Shown here piece by piece: positions 37,597 through 46,609 of a DNA stretch of 48,218 bases. Below the pieces are notes generated by a model. The model made no database searches. It was not told the origin of the DNA and saw nothing but the letters and a program-made list of their open reading frames with translations. The first letter of the stretch is position 1. Every line of letters starts with the position of its first letter. A program made the translations under genes and the position numbers. This DNA is from Paracoccus binzhouensis (GTDB taxonomy: Bacteria > Pseudomonadota > Alphaproteobacteria > Rhodobacterales > Rhodobacteraceae): positions 1 through 48,218 of the forward strand of contig NZ_JAEHFP010000016.1 in NCBI RefSeq assembly GCF_016446475.1, read 5' to 3'.

Positions 37597-38142
37597 ATGA
37601 CCCAGAACCCCGACCGCCCCGCCCATATCGCCATCGTCACCGTCTCGGACCGCGCCGCCCGCGGCGAATATGAGGACAAGGGCGGGCCGGGAGCCGAGGA
37701 CTGGTTGCGCGCCACCATCACCTCGCCCATGGACATCACCCGCCGCATCATCCCCGACGGGCGCGAGATCGTCGCGGACTGCCTGCGCGACCTGGCCGAC
37801 GAACAGGGCGCCGACCTGATCCTGATCACCGGCGGCACCGGCCCGGCGCCGCGCGACCAGACGCCCGAGGCCATGGCCGAGGTGATCGACAAGGAACTGC
37901 CCGGCTTCGGCGAGGAAATGCGCCGCGCCAGCCTGCGCGAGGTGCCGACCGCCATCCTGTCGCGCCAGACGGCGGGCATCCGCGGCGCGACTCTGATGAT
38001 CACCATTCCCGGCAAGCCCTCGGCCATCGCCACCTGCCTCGACGCGGTTTTCGCGGCGGTGCCCTATTGCCTCGACCTGATCGGCGCGGCCTATGTGGAA
38101 ACCGACCCCGCCCGCATCAAGGCGTTCCGGCCGAAGTCATAG
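37597..38142 (+). CDS. mogA: Molybdopterin adenylyltransferase (MogA/MoaB family)
   Basis: A 181-aa protein that adenylates molybdopterin before molybdate insertion. The core fold motifs are IAIVTVSDRAARGEYEDKGG (12-31 in part) and ITGGTGPAPRDQTPEA (77-92), with the conserved Asp87 of the MogA active site. The C-terminal stretch TLMITIPGKPSAIATCLDAV is also typical. Shorter MoaB proteins lack these extensions, so MogA is favoured. Its last 26 nt overlap the 3' end of frcK on the opposite strand. Confidence 0.9.
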   Translation: MTQNPDRPAHIAIVTVSDRAARGEYEDKGGPGAEDWLRATITSPMDITRRIIPDGREIVADCLRDLADEQGADLILITGGTGPAPRDQTPEAMAEVIDKELPGFGEEMRRASLREVPTAILSRQTAGIRGATLMITIPGKPSAIATCLDAVFAAVPYCLDLIGAAYVETDPARIKAFRPKS

Positions 38143-38731
38143 GCTCGGGCCGCAGCAGCAGGTCGGCGGGCAGCGATTCGCGCAGCACAAGCTCGGCATT
38201 GCCGAGGTCGTTTTCCAGATGCGCCATCACCTCGGCCGGCGAACGGCCGAGACCCTGCCAGCGCGCGGTCAGGCGGCGGCGCAGCTCCTCCATCGGCACG
38301 TCCAGCATGACCGACAGGTCCCACAGGCCCGCCAGCTTGCGCCAGGGCGCCCGGTCCAGCAGCAGGTAATTGCCCTCGACCACCACCAGCCTTGTATCCG
38401 CCTCGACCCGGCCGGCCCCGGCGACGGCCAGGTCCAGCGCGCGGTCGAAGACCGGATAGACCACCTCGCCCCCGGCCTTCAGGCGCTGCACCAGCGCCAC
38501 GAAGCCGGCCGCGTCGAAGGTCTGCGGCGCGCCCTTGCAGCCGCGCAGCCCATCCGCTTCCAGCAGCCGGTTGTCCAGGTGGAACCCGTCCATCGGCACC
38601 AGCACCGCATCCGCAAGCCCGGCCGCCAGCCGGGCGGCCAGGGTCGATTTCCCCGATCCCGGCGCCCCGACGATGGCGACGATGCGCCGTCCGGGTCCCA
38701 GTCCCGCAATCCGATCCAGTATTTCTCTCAT
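38117..38731 (-). CDS. frcK: FrcK-like P-loop kinase
   Basis: A 204-aa P-loop kinase of the uridine kinase/pantothenate kinase (PRK) superfamily. Walker A is GAPGSGKST (22-30); the Walker B-like strand is LVVVEGNYLLL (about 117-127); PMDGFHLDN is the substrate-side block found in PanK-like kinases. It occupies the position of frcK in frcBCAK operons of Sinorhizobium, where the encoded kinase is of unproven substrate. It follows frcA by about 60 bp. ATG 38731 is chosen; an in-frame GTG lies two codons upstream. It convergently overlaps mogA by 26 nt. Confidence 0.85.
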   Translation of the reverse strand: MREILDRIAGLGPGRRIVAIVGAPGSGKSTLAARLAAGLADAVLVPMDGFHLDNRLLEADGLRGCKGAPQTFDAAGFVALVQRLKAGGEVVYPVFDRALDLAVAGAGRVEADTRLVVVEGNYLLLDRAPWRKLAGLWDLSVMLDVPMEELRRRLTARWQGLGRSPAEVMAHLENDLGNAELVLRESLPADLLLRPEPMTSAGTP

Positions 38732-38792
38732 GCGCACATATCCCGGGCGGAGTCCGAAGGGCGGAGGGCAGAGCCCCCCGCAGCCGTGCCGT

Positions 38793-39587
38793 TCAGGCCG
38801 CCGTCGCCACCTCGTCCGGAACCTTGGCCCCGGTCATGAAGGCCACCGCGTCCGACATCGAATGATCCTGCGGCCGGATCACGCAGAGCCGCCGGCCCAG
38901 CCGGTGGATATGGATGCGGTCCGCCACCTCGAAGACATGCGGCATGTTGTGGGAAATCAGGATGATCGGAATGCCGCGCGAGCGCACGTCGCGGATCAGC
39001 TCCAGCACGCGCCGGCTTTCCTTGACGCCAAGCGCCGCCGTCGGCTCGTCCAGGATCACCACCTTCGAACCGAAGGCGGCGGCCCGCGCCACCGCCACGC
39101 CCTGGCGCTGGCCGCCCGACAGCGTCTCGACCGCCTGGTTGATGTTCTGGATGGTCATCAGCCCCAGCTCGGTCAGCTTCTCGCGGGCGAATTTCTCCAT
39201 CGCCGGGCGGTCGAGCTGGCGGAACCACTGGCCCATGATGCCGGGCTTGCGCAATTCGCGGCCCATGAACATGTTGTCGGCGATGGACAGGGCAGGGGAC
39301 ATGGCCAGCGTCTGATAGACGCATTCGATGCCGTAGCCGCGCGCATCCAGCGGGCTGGCGAATTTCACCGGCTGGCCCTCCAGCGCGATCTCGCCCTCGT
39401 CGGGCTGGACCGCGCCCGACAGCGCCTTGATGAGCGAGGATTTCCCCGCGCCGTTGTCACCGATGACGGCCAGGATCTCGCCCGGCATCAGGTCGAAGTC
39501 GCAATGGTCCAGCGCCGTGACCTTGCCATAGCGCTTGACCAGGCCGCGGGCCTTCAGAAGCGGTTCTGCGGAAGTGTTCGCGTTCAT
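38793..39587 (-). CDS. frcA: Sugar ABC transporter ATPase FrcA
   Basis: A 264-aa single-domain ATPase of the CUT2 class: Walker A GDNGAGKS (43-50), signature LSGGQRQG (156-163), Walker B VVILDEP (176-182), switch His213. RbsA/XylG-type CUT2 ATPases have two nucleotide domains, so the single domain is characteristic of the Frc group, which imports fructose, mannose and ribose in Sinorhizobium. Its ATG overlaps the frcC stop by 4 nt. Confidence 0.92.
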   Translation of the reverse strand: MNANTSAEPLLKARGLVKRYGKVTALDHCDFDLMPGEILAVIGDNGAGKSSLIKALSGAVQPDEGEIALEGQPVKFASPLDARGYGIECVYQTLAMSPALSIADNMFMGRELRKPGIMGQWFRQLDRPAMEKFAREKLTELGLMTIQNINQAVETLSGGQRQGVAVARAAAFGSKVVILDEPTAALGVKESRRVLELIRDVRSRGIPIILISHNMPHVFEVADRIHIHRLGRRLCVIRPQDHSMSDAVAFMTGAKVPDEVATAA

Positions 39588-40657
39588 GCCGATGCCTTTC
39601 TGATCCATTGATCCACCGCCACGGCGAGGATGATGAGCAGGCCGATGAGGAAGAAGGTCCATTGCGGGTCGGTGCCGACCATCTTCAGCCCCATCTCGAA
39701 CACGCCGACGATCAGCGCGCCGAAGAACATGCCGACGATCGAGCCGCGGCCGCCGAACAGGCTGATGCCGCCGATCACCACCGCCGTGATGGACTGGATG
39801 TTGCCCAGCTGCCCGGTCGAGGCCGAGGGCGAGACCGAGCCGAAGCGGCCGATCATCACCCAGCCCGCGATGGCGCAGAACAGGCCCGCCAGCGCATAGA
39901 CCTGGATCAGCACCCGCCTGGTGCGCACCCCGGCCAGCTCCGCCGCCTCCGGGTCGTCGCCGACGGCATAGACATGCCGGCCCCAGGCGGTATGGCGCAG
40001 GACATAGGCCAGGATCGCGACCAGCGCGATCAGCAGGAACACCGCGTAAAGCACCTTCACCCCGCCCGGCTGGATGGAATTGCCCCAGAACTGCAGGGCG
40101 GGGGCGCTTTCGCCGATGGCCGAGGAGCGGATGGTCTCGTTCGCGGAATAGATGTAGTTCGCCGCCAGGATGATCTGCCAGGTGCCCAGCGTCACGATGA
40201 AGGGCGGCAGCTTGATGCGGGCGACCAGCCAGCCATTGGCAAAGCCCATGGCCGTTCCCGCCGCCAGCCCCAGCGCGATGGAAAGCGGCGCCGGGATGCC
40301 GTAGCGGAAGGTGAACTGCCCCATCAGCACCGAGGAGAACACCGCGATGGCGCCGACCGACAGGTCGATGCCGGCGGTCAGCACCACCAGCGACTGCGCG
40401 CAGCCCAGGATGCCGACGATGGCGATCTGCTGCAGGATGGTGGACAGCGTCACCGCCTTGAAGAAGTTCGGCGACAGCAGCCCGAAGACGACGATGGCCG
40501 CGATCAGCACGATCATCGGCACCGCCGAGGGCGTCATGTGCAGCCAGTGCTGCAGGCGCTTCAGGGCGGTCTTCTGTTCCTGGAACTCGGCAACCTTGTC
40601 CGAGGCGCCCTGCAGGCCTTCCTCGTAGCTGGTGGCCGTCTTGGTGTCGGATGACAT
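39584..40657 (-). CDS. frcC: Sugar ABC transporter permease FrcC
   Basis: A 357-aa CUT2-class permease (RbsC-like). After a long charged N-terminus (residues 1-45) there are eight to ten hydrophobic segments. The CUT2 marks LTAGIDLSVGAI (about 95-106), GRHVYAVGDDPEAAELAG (cytoplasmic coupling loop) and GGISLFGGRGSIVG are present. It forms the channel with FrcB and FrcA. ATG 40657 has GGGGGGAG upstream. Confidence 0.92.
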   Translation of the reverse strand: MSSDTKTATSYEEGLQGASDKVAEFQEQKTALKRLQHWLHMTPSAVPMIVLIAAIVVFGLLSPNFFKAVTLSTILQQIAIVGILGCAQSLVVLTAGIDLSVGAIAVFSSVLMGQFTFRYGIPAPLSIALGLAAGTAMGFANGWLVARIKLPPFIVTLGTWQIILAANYIYSANETIRSSAIGESAPALQFWGNSIQPGGVKVLYAVFLLIALVAILAYVLRHTAWGRHVYAVGDDPEAAELAGVRTRRVLIQVYALAGLFCAIAGWVMIGRFGSVSPSASTGQLGNIQSITAVVIGGISLFGGRGSIVGMFFGALIVGVFEMGLKMVGTDPQWTFFLIGLLIILAVAVDQWIRKASA

Positions 40658-40679
40658 GGACGGTCTCCCCCCTTTGCAA

Positions 40680-40712
40680 GACGCCGCGTCCGGGCGTCGC
40701 TGCCTGTGGCAG
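40680..40712 (-). repeat. Hairpins between frcB and frcC
   Basis: CTGCC-TGT-GGCAG (40700-40712) and GACGCC/GGCGTC with a 7-nt loop (40680-40698) lie in the 93-bp gap after frcB. As in the other ABC operon in this window, such hairpins behind the binding-protein gene likely raise its mRNA level over the membrane genes. Confidence 0.6.
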
Positions 40713-40750
40713 GGCGAGGCTGCGGCCCCGCCCCGCGGTTCAGTCGCGGC

Positions 40751-41770
40751 TCAGCCCCAGCAAAGCTCGGCGCCCTTGGCGCTGTCGATGGATTCGACGC
40801 CCTCGACCGGCTTGTCGGTGACCAGCTGCACGCCGGTATCGGTGAAATCCTTGCCCTCGGTCGCGGCGGGCTTGGTGCCATCCTTGGCGAAGGCGGCGAT
40901 GGCCTCGATGCCCTTCGAGGCCATGTCCAGCGGATATTGCTGCGAGGTGGCGCCGATCACCCCGTCCTTGACGTTCTGCACGCCCGGGCAGCCGCCATCG
41001 ACCGAGACGATCAGCACGTCGCCCTCTCGCCCGACGGCCTTCAGCGCCTCATAGGCGCCGGCGGCGGCAGGTTCGTTGATCGTGTAGACCAGGTTGATGT
41101 CGGGATCCTTGGCCAGCAGCGTCTCCATCGCCTTCAGCCCGCCTTCCTCGTTGCCCGAGGTGACCTCGTGGCCGACGATGCGCGGATCGGTCTCGTCGCC
41201 CCATTTTGCCGGATCGCCCAGCTCGACGCCGAAGCCCTGCAGGAAGCCCTGGTCGCGCAGCACGTCGACCGAGGGCTGCGAGATCGCCAGGTCCAGCAGC
41301 GCGATCTTGGCCTCGGCCGCCGCGTCGCCCATGGTGGCCTTGGCCCATTGGCCGATCAGCTCGCCGGCCTTGAAATTGTCGGTGGCGAAGGTCGCGTCGG
41401 CCGCGTCGATCGGGTCCAGCGGCGTGTCCAGCGCGATGACCAGCAGCCCGGCATCCCGCGCCGCCTGCACGGAATCAACGATGGCCTTGGTGTCCGAGGC
41501 GGTGATCAGGATGCCCTTGGCGCCGTCGGCGATGCAGGCCTCGATGGCCGAGACCTGGCTTTCGTGGTCGCCGTCGATGCGGCCGGCATAGGATTTCAGC
41601 TCCAGCCCCAGCTCGGTGGCCTTGGCCTCGGCGCCTTCCTTCATCTTCACGAAGAAGGGGTTGGTGTCGGTCTTGGTGATCAGACAGGCGCTGTCGGCCT
41701 GCGCCATGCCGGCGATCAGGGTCAGGGCCGTGCCCGCCAGCGCTGCGCGCAGCAGTGTCGTCTTGGTCAT
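40751..41770 (-). CDS. frcB: Periplasmic sugar-binding protein FrcB
   Basis: A 339-aa RbsB/FrcB-type periplasmic binding protein. The signal peptide has hydrophobic core [19 protein letters not shown], cleaved before DSAC. The mature protein opens with the ligand-binding strand [20 protein letters not shown] and includes DTPLDP and [13 protein letters not shown], typical of the pentose/hexose branch. ATG 41770 follows AGGAGG. First gene of the frcBCAK operon and divergent from the ROK regulator; a palindromic operator lies between. Confidence 0.93.
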   Translation of the reverse strand: MTKTTLLRAALAGTALTLIAGMAQADSACLITKTDTNPFFVKMKEGAEAKATELGLELKSYAGRIDGDHESQVSAIEACIADGAKGILITASDTKAIVDSVQAARDAGLLVIALDTPLDPIDAADATFATDNFKAGELIGQWAKATMGDAAAEAKIALLDLAISQPSVDVLRDQGFLQGFGVELGDPAKWGDETDPRIVGHEVTSGNEEGGLKAMETLLAKDPDINLVYTINEPAAAGAYEALKAVGREGDVLIVSVDGGCPGVQNVKDGVIGATSQQYPLDMASKGIEAIAAFAKDGTKPAATEGKDFTDTGVQLVTDKPVEGVESIDSAKGAELCWG

Positions 41771-41844
41771 GATGTCGTTCCTCCTCTGGGCGGGTCTGAC
41801 CGCCGCCTCCTCCAAAAGGCTGCCGAAGAAAGAGGGGCTTGTCA

Positions 41845-41867
41845 ATAAATCAATTTCGTTGATTTAT
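41845..41867. promoter_or_regulatory. Palindromic operator of the frc operon
   Basis: ATAAATCAA and TTGATTTAT form perfect 9-bp arms around TTTCG. The site lies 20 bp before the ROK regulator start and 75 bp before frcB. Its AT-rich form resembles ROK-family (NagC/Mlc/XylR-like) operators, so the ROK protein probably binds it to control both itself and frcBCAK. Confidence 0.75.
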
Positions 41868-41887
41868 ATAGAGGGGAGGATGGAACC

Positions 41888-43075
41888 ATGCCGAACACCA
41901 TGCCGGCGGCGGCGACGCCGCAAGGGGTCCGCAGCCAGAACGAGCGCCTGATCCTGTGGCTGATTCGCCGCAACGGGCCGATGCCGCGCGCCGCGCTGGC
42001 GCAGGCCACGGGCCTGTCGGCGCAGGCGGTCACCAACATCACCCGCGAACTGATCGCCGCCGGCCTGCTGGATGCCGGGGGCGAGCGGCGGCGCGGCAAG
42101 GTCGGCCAGCCGCTGCTGCCGCTGGCTTTGGCGCCGGAGGGGGCGCTGTTCCTGGGCCTCAAGGTCGGGCGCCGGGTGGCGGAACTGGTGCTGGTCGATT
42201 TCGCGGGCGCGATCCGGCAGATCCGGGTGCTGCCGCATGCCTATCCGCATCCCGACGCGATCCGCGATTTCGCCGTCGCCGGCACCGCCGCCATCCTGGC
42301 CGAACTGACCGGGGCGCAGCGCGCGCGGCTATCGGGCATGGGCATCGCCAGCCCCTTCTACCTGTGGGACTGGGCCGAGGAGATGCAGCCCTGGCGCGGC
42401 CGCGACCTGCGCGCCGAGTTGGCCGCGGCGCTGGACCTGCCGGTCTGGCTGGAGAACGATGGCTCCTGCGCCTGCGGGGCCGAGATGATGTTCGGCACCG
42501 AGGATCTGCCCGAGGATTTCCTGTATTTCTACCTCGCGCATTTCGGCGGCGGCGGCGTGGTGCTGGACGGGCGGCTGCGGCTGGGACCGTCGCGCAATGC
42601 CGGGGCGATGGGCTCCTGCCCGGTGCCGGGCGGGCGGCAGGTGCTGGACGTGGCCTCGGTTTCGGTGCTGGAGGCGGCTCTGGGTCGCGACCTGCCGCTG
42701 GAGGATGCCGACTGGCAGTTGCCGCAGGCCGTCGCCCGGCAATGGCTGGACGAATCGGCGCGGGTGCTGTCCCATGCGGCGCTGGGGGCGGTCGCGGTGC
42801 TGGACCTGCCGCTGGTGGTGATCGACGGCGCCATGCCGGCGGCGCTGCGGGATGCGCTGGTGCAGGCGACGGCCGACGGGCTGACCGCGATGCGCCATCA
42901 CGGTGTCACCTTGCCCGAGGTGCGCGCCGGAACCCTGGGTCGCCGGGCCCGCACGCTGGGGGCGGCGGCGCTGCCGCTCAGCGCCGGCTTCATGCCGGGC
43001 GGCAGTTTCACCGCCCCGCGGCCGGGACGGAACGGGCAGGAAACCCGCGGCGCGCGCCCTGCGTTCCCGGGATGA
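41888..43075 (+). CDS. ROK-family transcriptional regulator
   Basis: A 395-aa protein with an N-terminal MarR-like helix-turn-helix (about 15-65, RAALAQATGLSAQAVTNITR) and a ROK sugar-kinase-like domain. The sugar site is recognisable as ENDGSCACGAE, near residue 185. The zinc-binding Cys-rich motif of active ROK kinases is replaced by GSCPVPGGRQVLDV, arguing for a sensor rather than an enzyme. It is divergent from frcBCAK and should sense fructose or a related sugar. GGGGAGGATGGAACC precedes the ATG. A second ATG four codons in is possible. Confidence 0.9.
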   Translation: MPNTMPAAATPQGVRSQNERLILWLIRRNGPMPRAALAQATGLSAQAVTNITRELIAAGLLDAGGERRRGKVGQPLLPLALAPEGALFLGLKVGRRVAELVLVDFAGAIRQIRVLPHAYPHPDAIRDFAVAGTAAILAELTGAQRARLSGMGIASPFYLWDWAEEMQPWRGRDLRAELAAALDLPVWLENDGSCACGAEMMFGTEDLPEDFLYFYLAHFGGGGVVLDGRLRLGPSRNAGAMGSCPVPGGRQVLDVASVSVLEAALGRDLPLEDADWQLPQAVARQWLDESARVLSHAALGAVAVLDLPLVVIDGAMPAALRDALVQATADGLTAMRHHGVTLPEVRAGTLGRRARTLGAAALPLSAGFMPGGSFTAPRPGRNGQETRGARPAFPG

Positions 43076-43100
43076 CAGGTGAAGAAAGGAAGCCGCGGCG

Positions 43101-44009
43101 ATGGCCGACGATCCATACAAGGCCTTGGGGCTGGGCAAGAATGCCACGCAGGACGAGATCAAGAAGGCCTATCGCAAGATCGCCAAGACCGACCACCCGG
43201 ACCTGAACCCCGACCCGGCGGCACATGAACGCTTCAAGGCGGCATCCTCGGCCTATGACCTGCTCAAGGATCCCGAACAGCGCGCCCGCTTCGACCGCGG
43301 CGAGATCGACGCCTCGGGGCAGGAGCGGCCGCAGCGGCATTACTACCGCGAATATGCCGAGCAGGGCGACAATCCCTATCGCCAGAGCCACGGGTTCGAG
43401 GATTTCTCGGACGTGTTCTCGGACCTGTTCGGCCAGCGCGCGCAGGCCCGGCGCGGCGGCGGGGCAAGGAGCTTCGACATGCGCGGCCCCGACCAGCGCT
43501 TCACGCTGGAGATCGACTTCATGACCGCCGCCCGAGGCGGCTCGACCCGCATCACCATGCCCGACGGCGCGGTGCTGGAGGTCAGGATCCCCGAGGGCGC
43601 GCATGACGGCCAGGTCATCCGCCTGCGCGGCAAGGGCGGCCCCGGCATGGGCGACGGCGCGCCGGGCGATGCGCTGCTGACCCTGATCGTGGCCGAGGAT
43701 CCCGACTGGAAGCGCGACGGAGACGATGTCGAGACCACGCTGCCCATCACCATCGACGAGGCGGTGCTGGGCGGCAAGGTCGAGGCGCAGACCATCGACG
43801 GCCCGGTGATGCTGACGGTGCCGCGCGGCGCCAGCTCGGGCCAGAAGCTGCGGTTGAAGGGGCGCGGCATCAAGGGCGCCGGCGGCCGGCGCGGCGACCA
43901 GCATGTCGCGCTGAAGATCGTCATGCCGCCCAAGGTCGATGACGAGCTGGCGCGGTTCATGGAGCAATGGCGCCGGAGCCACGCCTATGATCCGAGGAGG
44001 GGCAAATGA
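43101..44009 (+). CDS. DnaJ-type co-chaperone (CbpA-like)
   Basis: A 302-aa Hsp40 of the type II class. The J domain (5-68) has the HPD motif at 32-34 (DHPDLNPD). A Gly/Phe-rich linker with SDVFSDLFGQR follows, then two C-terminal client-binding domains (FTLEIDFMTAARGGSTRI, VPRGASSGQKLRLKGRG). There is no zinc-finger region, so it is CbpA-like rather than DnaJ. Its stop overlaps the start of the CbpM-like gene by 4 nt (ATGA), a diagnostic pairing. Confidence 0.92.
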   Translation: MADDPYKALGLGKNATQDEIKKAYRKIAKTDHPDLNPDPAAHERFKAASSAYDLLKDPEQRARFDRGEIDASGQERPQRHYYREYAEQGDNPYRQSHGFEDFSDVFSDLFGQRAQARRGGGARSFDMRGPDQRFTLEIDFMTAARGGSTRITMPDGAVLEVRIPEGAHDGQVIRLRGKGGPGMGDGAPGDALLTLIVAEDPDWKRDGDDVETTLPITIDEAVLGGKVEAQTIDGPVMLTVPRGASSGQKLRLKGRGIKGAGGRRGDQHVALKIVMPPKVDDELARFMEQWRRSHAYDPRRGK

Positions 44010-44356
44010 CCCAGCGCCATTACACCCTGGCCGAGACGCTCGCCCTGGTCGAGGATCTGACGGCCGAGCAGCTGCAGCGCTATATCCGCGCCGGCGTCGT
44101 GGTGCCGGTGCAGTCCGCGCAGGGACCGCTGTTCCGCGAGCTGGACCTGGCGCGGCTGAACCTGGTGGTGGACCTGGCCGAGGGCTATCACCTGGACGAA
44201 GAGGCGCTGGCCCTGGTGCTGTCTCTGGTCGATCAGCTGCACGGGCTGCGCGGCGACATGCGGGCGATGCTGGACGCCGTGGCGCGCGAGCCGGTCGAGA
44301 CGCGGGTGCGGCTCAAGGCCGCGATCCGCGAGGTGCGGGTGACGGTGCGGGACTGA
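44006..44356 (+). CDS. cbpM: CbpM-like chaperone modulator
   Basis: A 116-aa helical protein with a MerR-type HTH-like N-terminal part (YTLAETLALVEDLTAEQLQ) and a coiled C-terminal half. It resembles CbpM (YccV-type), which binds the J domain of CbpA and inhibits its activation of DnaK. The coupling ATGA with the CbpA-like gene supports this. The Pho-box-like repeats begin right after its stop. Confidence 0.85.
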   Translation: MTQRHYTLAETLALVEDLTAEQLQRYIRAGVVVPVQSAQGPLFRELDLARLNLVVDLAEGYHLDEEALALVLSLVDQLHGLRGDMRAMLDAVAREPVETRVRLKAAIREVRVTVRD

Positions 44357-44396
44357 TCGTCACCCAAACGTCACCGATCCGTCAGCGCCCTGTCAC
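44357..44396 (+). promoter_or_regulatory. Double Pho box
   Basis: Four 7-mers, TCGTCAC (44357), ACGTCAC (44368), CCGTCAG (44379) and CTGTCAC (44390), recur at exactly 11-bp intervals (7-mer plus 4-bp spacer). PhoB sites are tandem 7-bp CTGTCAT-like repeats with this period, so this is a likely pair of adjacent PhoB sites. It begins one base after the CbpM-like stop and ends 45 bp before the phytase/esterase-like gene. Confidence 0.8.
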
Positions 44397-44440
44397 CGAA
44401 AGCCGCCACATCCCCGGAGGACCCAACCCCCGAGGATGCC

Positions 44441-46609
44441 ATGACATTCCGCCTGACCTTCTGTTCGCTGATCGCGCTGGCCGCGGCCTCTCCCGCCCTG
44501 GCCGAGCCGGTCTTCAACCGCATCGCCAGCTTCGCCACCCTGGACAACATGGCCGAGGGCGAGGACCGGACGCGCGCCACCTCGGCCGAGATCATGACCG
44601 CGACGCCCGATGGCAACCGGCTGATCTATTCCGACAGCCCGCTGGGCGCGATCGGCCTGATCGACATTGCCAACCCCCGCGCGCCGAAGCCGCTGGGCAA
44701 CATTGCCATGGACGGCGAGCCCACGACCACCGTGGTCCTTGGCGAGACCGCCTTCGTGGGCGTGAACACCTCGGAAAGCTTTACCAAGCCCTCGGGCGTG
44801 CTGCGCTCGGTCGATCTGGAAAGCCGCAAGGTGGTGGCGAATTGCGACCTGGGCGGCCAGCCCGATTCGGTCGCCCTGTCACCCAGGGGCGACATGATCG
44901 CCGTCGCCATCGAGAACGAGCGCGACGAGGGGGTGAACGACGGCGCCATCCCGCAGATGCCCGCTGGTTTCGTTGTCCGCCTGCCGGTCAAGGACGGCGC
45001 GATTGATTGCGCCGGAAAGCAGGTCATCGACCTGACCAGCCTGGCCGAGGTCGCGCCCGATGATCCCGAGCCGGAATATGTCGATTTCAACGCCCAGGGC
45101 GATCTGGTCGTGACCTTGCAGGAGAACAACCACATCGTGGTGATCGGTGCCGATGGCGCCGTCGCATCGCATTTCAGCGCCGGCAGCGTCGATCTGGACG
45201 GCATCGACATCGACAAGGACGGCAAGCTGGATTTCACCGGCAGCCTCAAGGCCGTGCCGCGCGAGCCCGACACCGTGGCCTGGCTGGACGACGACCATTT
45301 CGCCACCGCGAACGAGGGCGACTGGCAGGGCGGCGCGCGCGGCTTCACCATCTGGAACCGCGACGGCACGGTGGTCCATGAATCCGGCGCCGCCTTCGAG
45401 CAGGCGCTGGTCCGCATCGGCCATTACCCCGAGGGGCGGTCCGGCAAGAAGGGCGTCGAGCCCGAGGCGCTGAAATATGCCGAGTTCGACGGCGAGAAAC
45501 TGCTGTTCGTCGGCTCGGAACGCGGCAGCGCCATCGGCGTCCATGACGTGGCCGACCCTTCCGCGCCGAAGCTGAAGCAGATCCTGCCTTCGGGCATCGG
45601 CCCCGAGGGGCTGGTGGCGATCCCCGGCCGCAATCTTTTCGCCAGCGCCAACGAGACCGACCTGGGCGAGGATGGCGGCGCCCGCGCGCATGTGATGATC
45701 TACGAACGCGCCGAGGGCGTGCCGGCCTATCCGACCATCGCGTCCGAGGACCTGCTGGGCTGGGGCGCGCTGTCGGGCCTGACCGTCGATCCGGCCGACC
45801 CGGCGGGGCTTTATGCGGTCAGCGACAGCGCCTACAAGGACCAGCCGGCGATCTATCGCATCCGGTCCGGCCAGCCTGCCGCCATCACCGACAAGATCGT
45901 CGTGACCCGCGACGGTGCGCCGGCGTCGAAGCTGGACCTGGAGGGCATCGCCGCCGACGGCGAGGGCGGCTTCTGGCTGGCGAGCGAGGGCGATGCGGAA
46001 AAGCAGATCCCGCACCAGATCCTGCATGTCGACGGCAAGGGCGCGATCCGGCAGGAAGTCCCGCTGCCCGAGGCGCTGACTGCCCAGGCGACCCGCTTCG
46101 GGCTGGAAGGTATCGCCATGGCCGGCGACGGCACACTGTGGATGGCGGTGCAGCGCGAATGGAAGGACGATCCCAAGGGCCAGGCCAAGCTCTTGCACTT
46201 CGATCCGGCGACTGGGAACTGGTCCGGCGTGCGCTATCCGCTGGAATCCGGCGAGGGCTGGGTGGGCCTGTCCGAGCTGACGATCCACGGCGACCGCCTT
46301 TACCTGATCGAGCGCGACAACCTGATCGGCCAGGCGGCGAAGCTGAAGCAGGTGACTTCGGTGGCGCTGGAGGGCCTGGAGCCCGCGCCCCTGGGCGGCG
46401 AGTTGCCGCTGGCCGAGAAGCGGGTCGAGCGCGACCTGATCCCCGACCTGAAGCAGTGGAACGGCTATGTTCAGGACAAGGTCGAGGGCATGGCGATCGC
46501 GCCCGCCGGCACGGTCTGGACCGTGACCGACAACGATGGCGTGGACGATGCCTCGGGCGAGACCTTCCTGTGGTCCTTCACGCTGGGGACGCAGACGGCG
46601 GCGAAATAA
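44441..46609 (+). CDS. Secreted phytase/esterase-like beta-propeller protein
   Basis: A 722-aa exported protein. A Sec signal (MTFRLTFCSLIALAAASPALA) precedes EP. The mature protein reads as repeated beta-propeller blades (LIYSDSPLGAIGLIDIANP, LRSVDLESRKVVANCDLGGQPDSVALSP in part, DTVAWLDDDHFATANEGDW), and the C-terminal half carries the esterase-like phytase features LEGIAADGEGGFWLASEGD and GLEGIAMAGDGTLWMAVQRE. It probably hydrolyses an organic phosphate ester or phytate-like compound in the periplasm. The Pho-box array upstream agrees with phosphate-starvation induction. GAGGA precedes ATG 44441. The 3' end overlaps the DUF1289 gene by 32 nt on the other strand. Confidence 0.88.
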   Translation: MTFRLTFCSLIALAAASPALAEPVFNRIASFATLDNMAEGEDRTRATSAEIMTATPDGNRLIYSDSPLGAIGLIDIANPRAPKPLGNIAMDGEPTTTVVLGETAFVGVNTSESFTKPSGVLRSVDLESRKVVANCDLGGQPDSVALSPRGDMIAVAIENERDEGVNDGAIPQMPAGFVVRLPVKDGAIDCAGKQVIDLTSLAEVAPDDPEPEYVDFNAQGDLVVTLQENNHIVVIGADGAVASHFSAGSVDLDGIDIDKDGKLDFTGSLKAVPREPDTVAWLDDDHFATANEGDWQGGARGFTIWNRDGTVVHESGAAFEQALVRIGHYPEGRSGKKGVEPEALKYAEFDGEKLLFVGSERGSAIGVHDVADPSAPKLKQILPSGIGPEGLVAIPGRNLFASANETDLGEDGGARAHVMIYERAEGVPAYPTIASEDLLGWGALSGLTVDPADPAGLYAVSDSAYKDQPAIYRIRSGQPAAITDKIVVTRDGAPASKLDLEGIAADGEGGFWLASEGDAEKQIPHQILHVDGKGAIRQEVPLPEALTAQATRFGLEGIAMAGDGTLWMAVQREWKDDPKGQAKLLHFDPATGNWSGVRYPLESGEGWVGLSELTIHGDRLYLIERDNLIGQAAKLKQVTSVALEGLEPAPLGGELPLAEKRVERDLIPDLKQWNGYVQDKVEGMAIAPAGTVWTVTDNDGVDDASGETFLWSFTLGTQTAAK

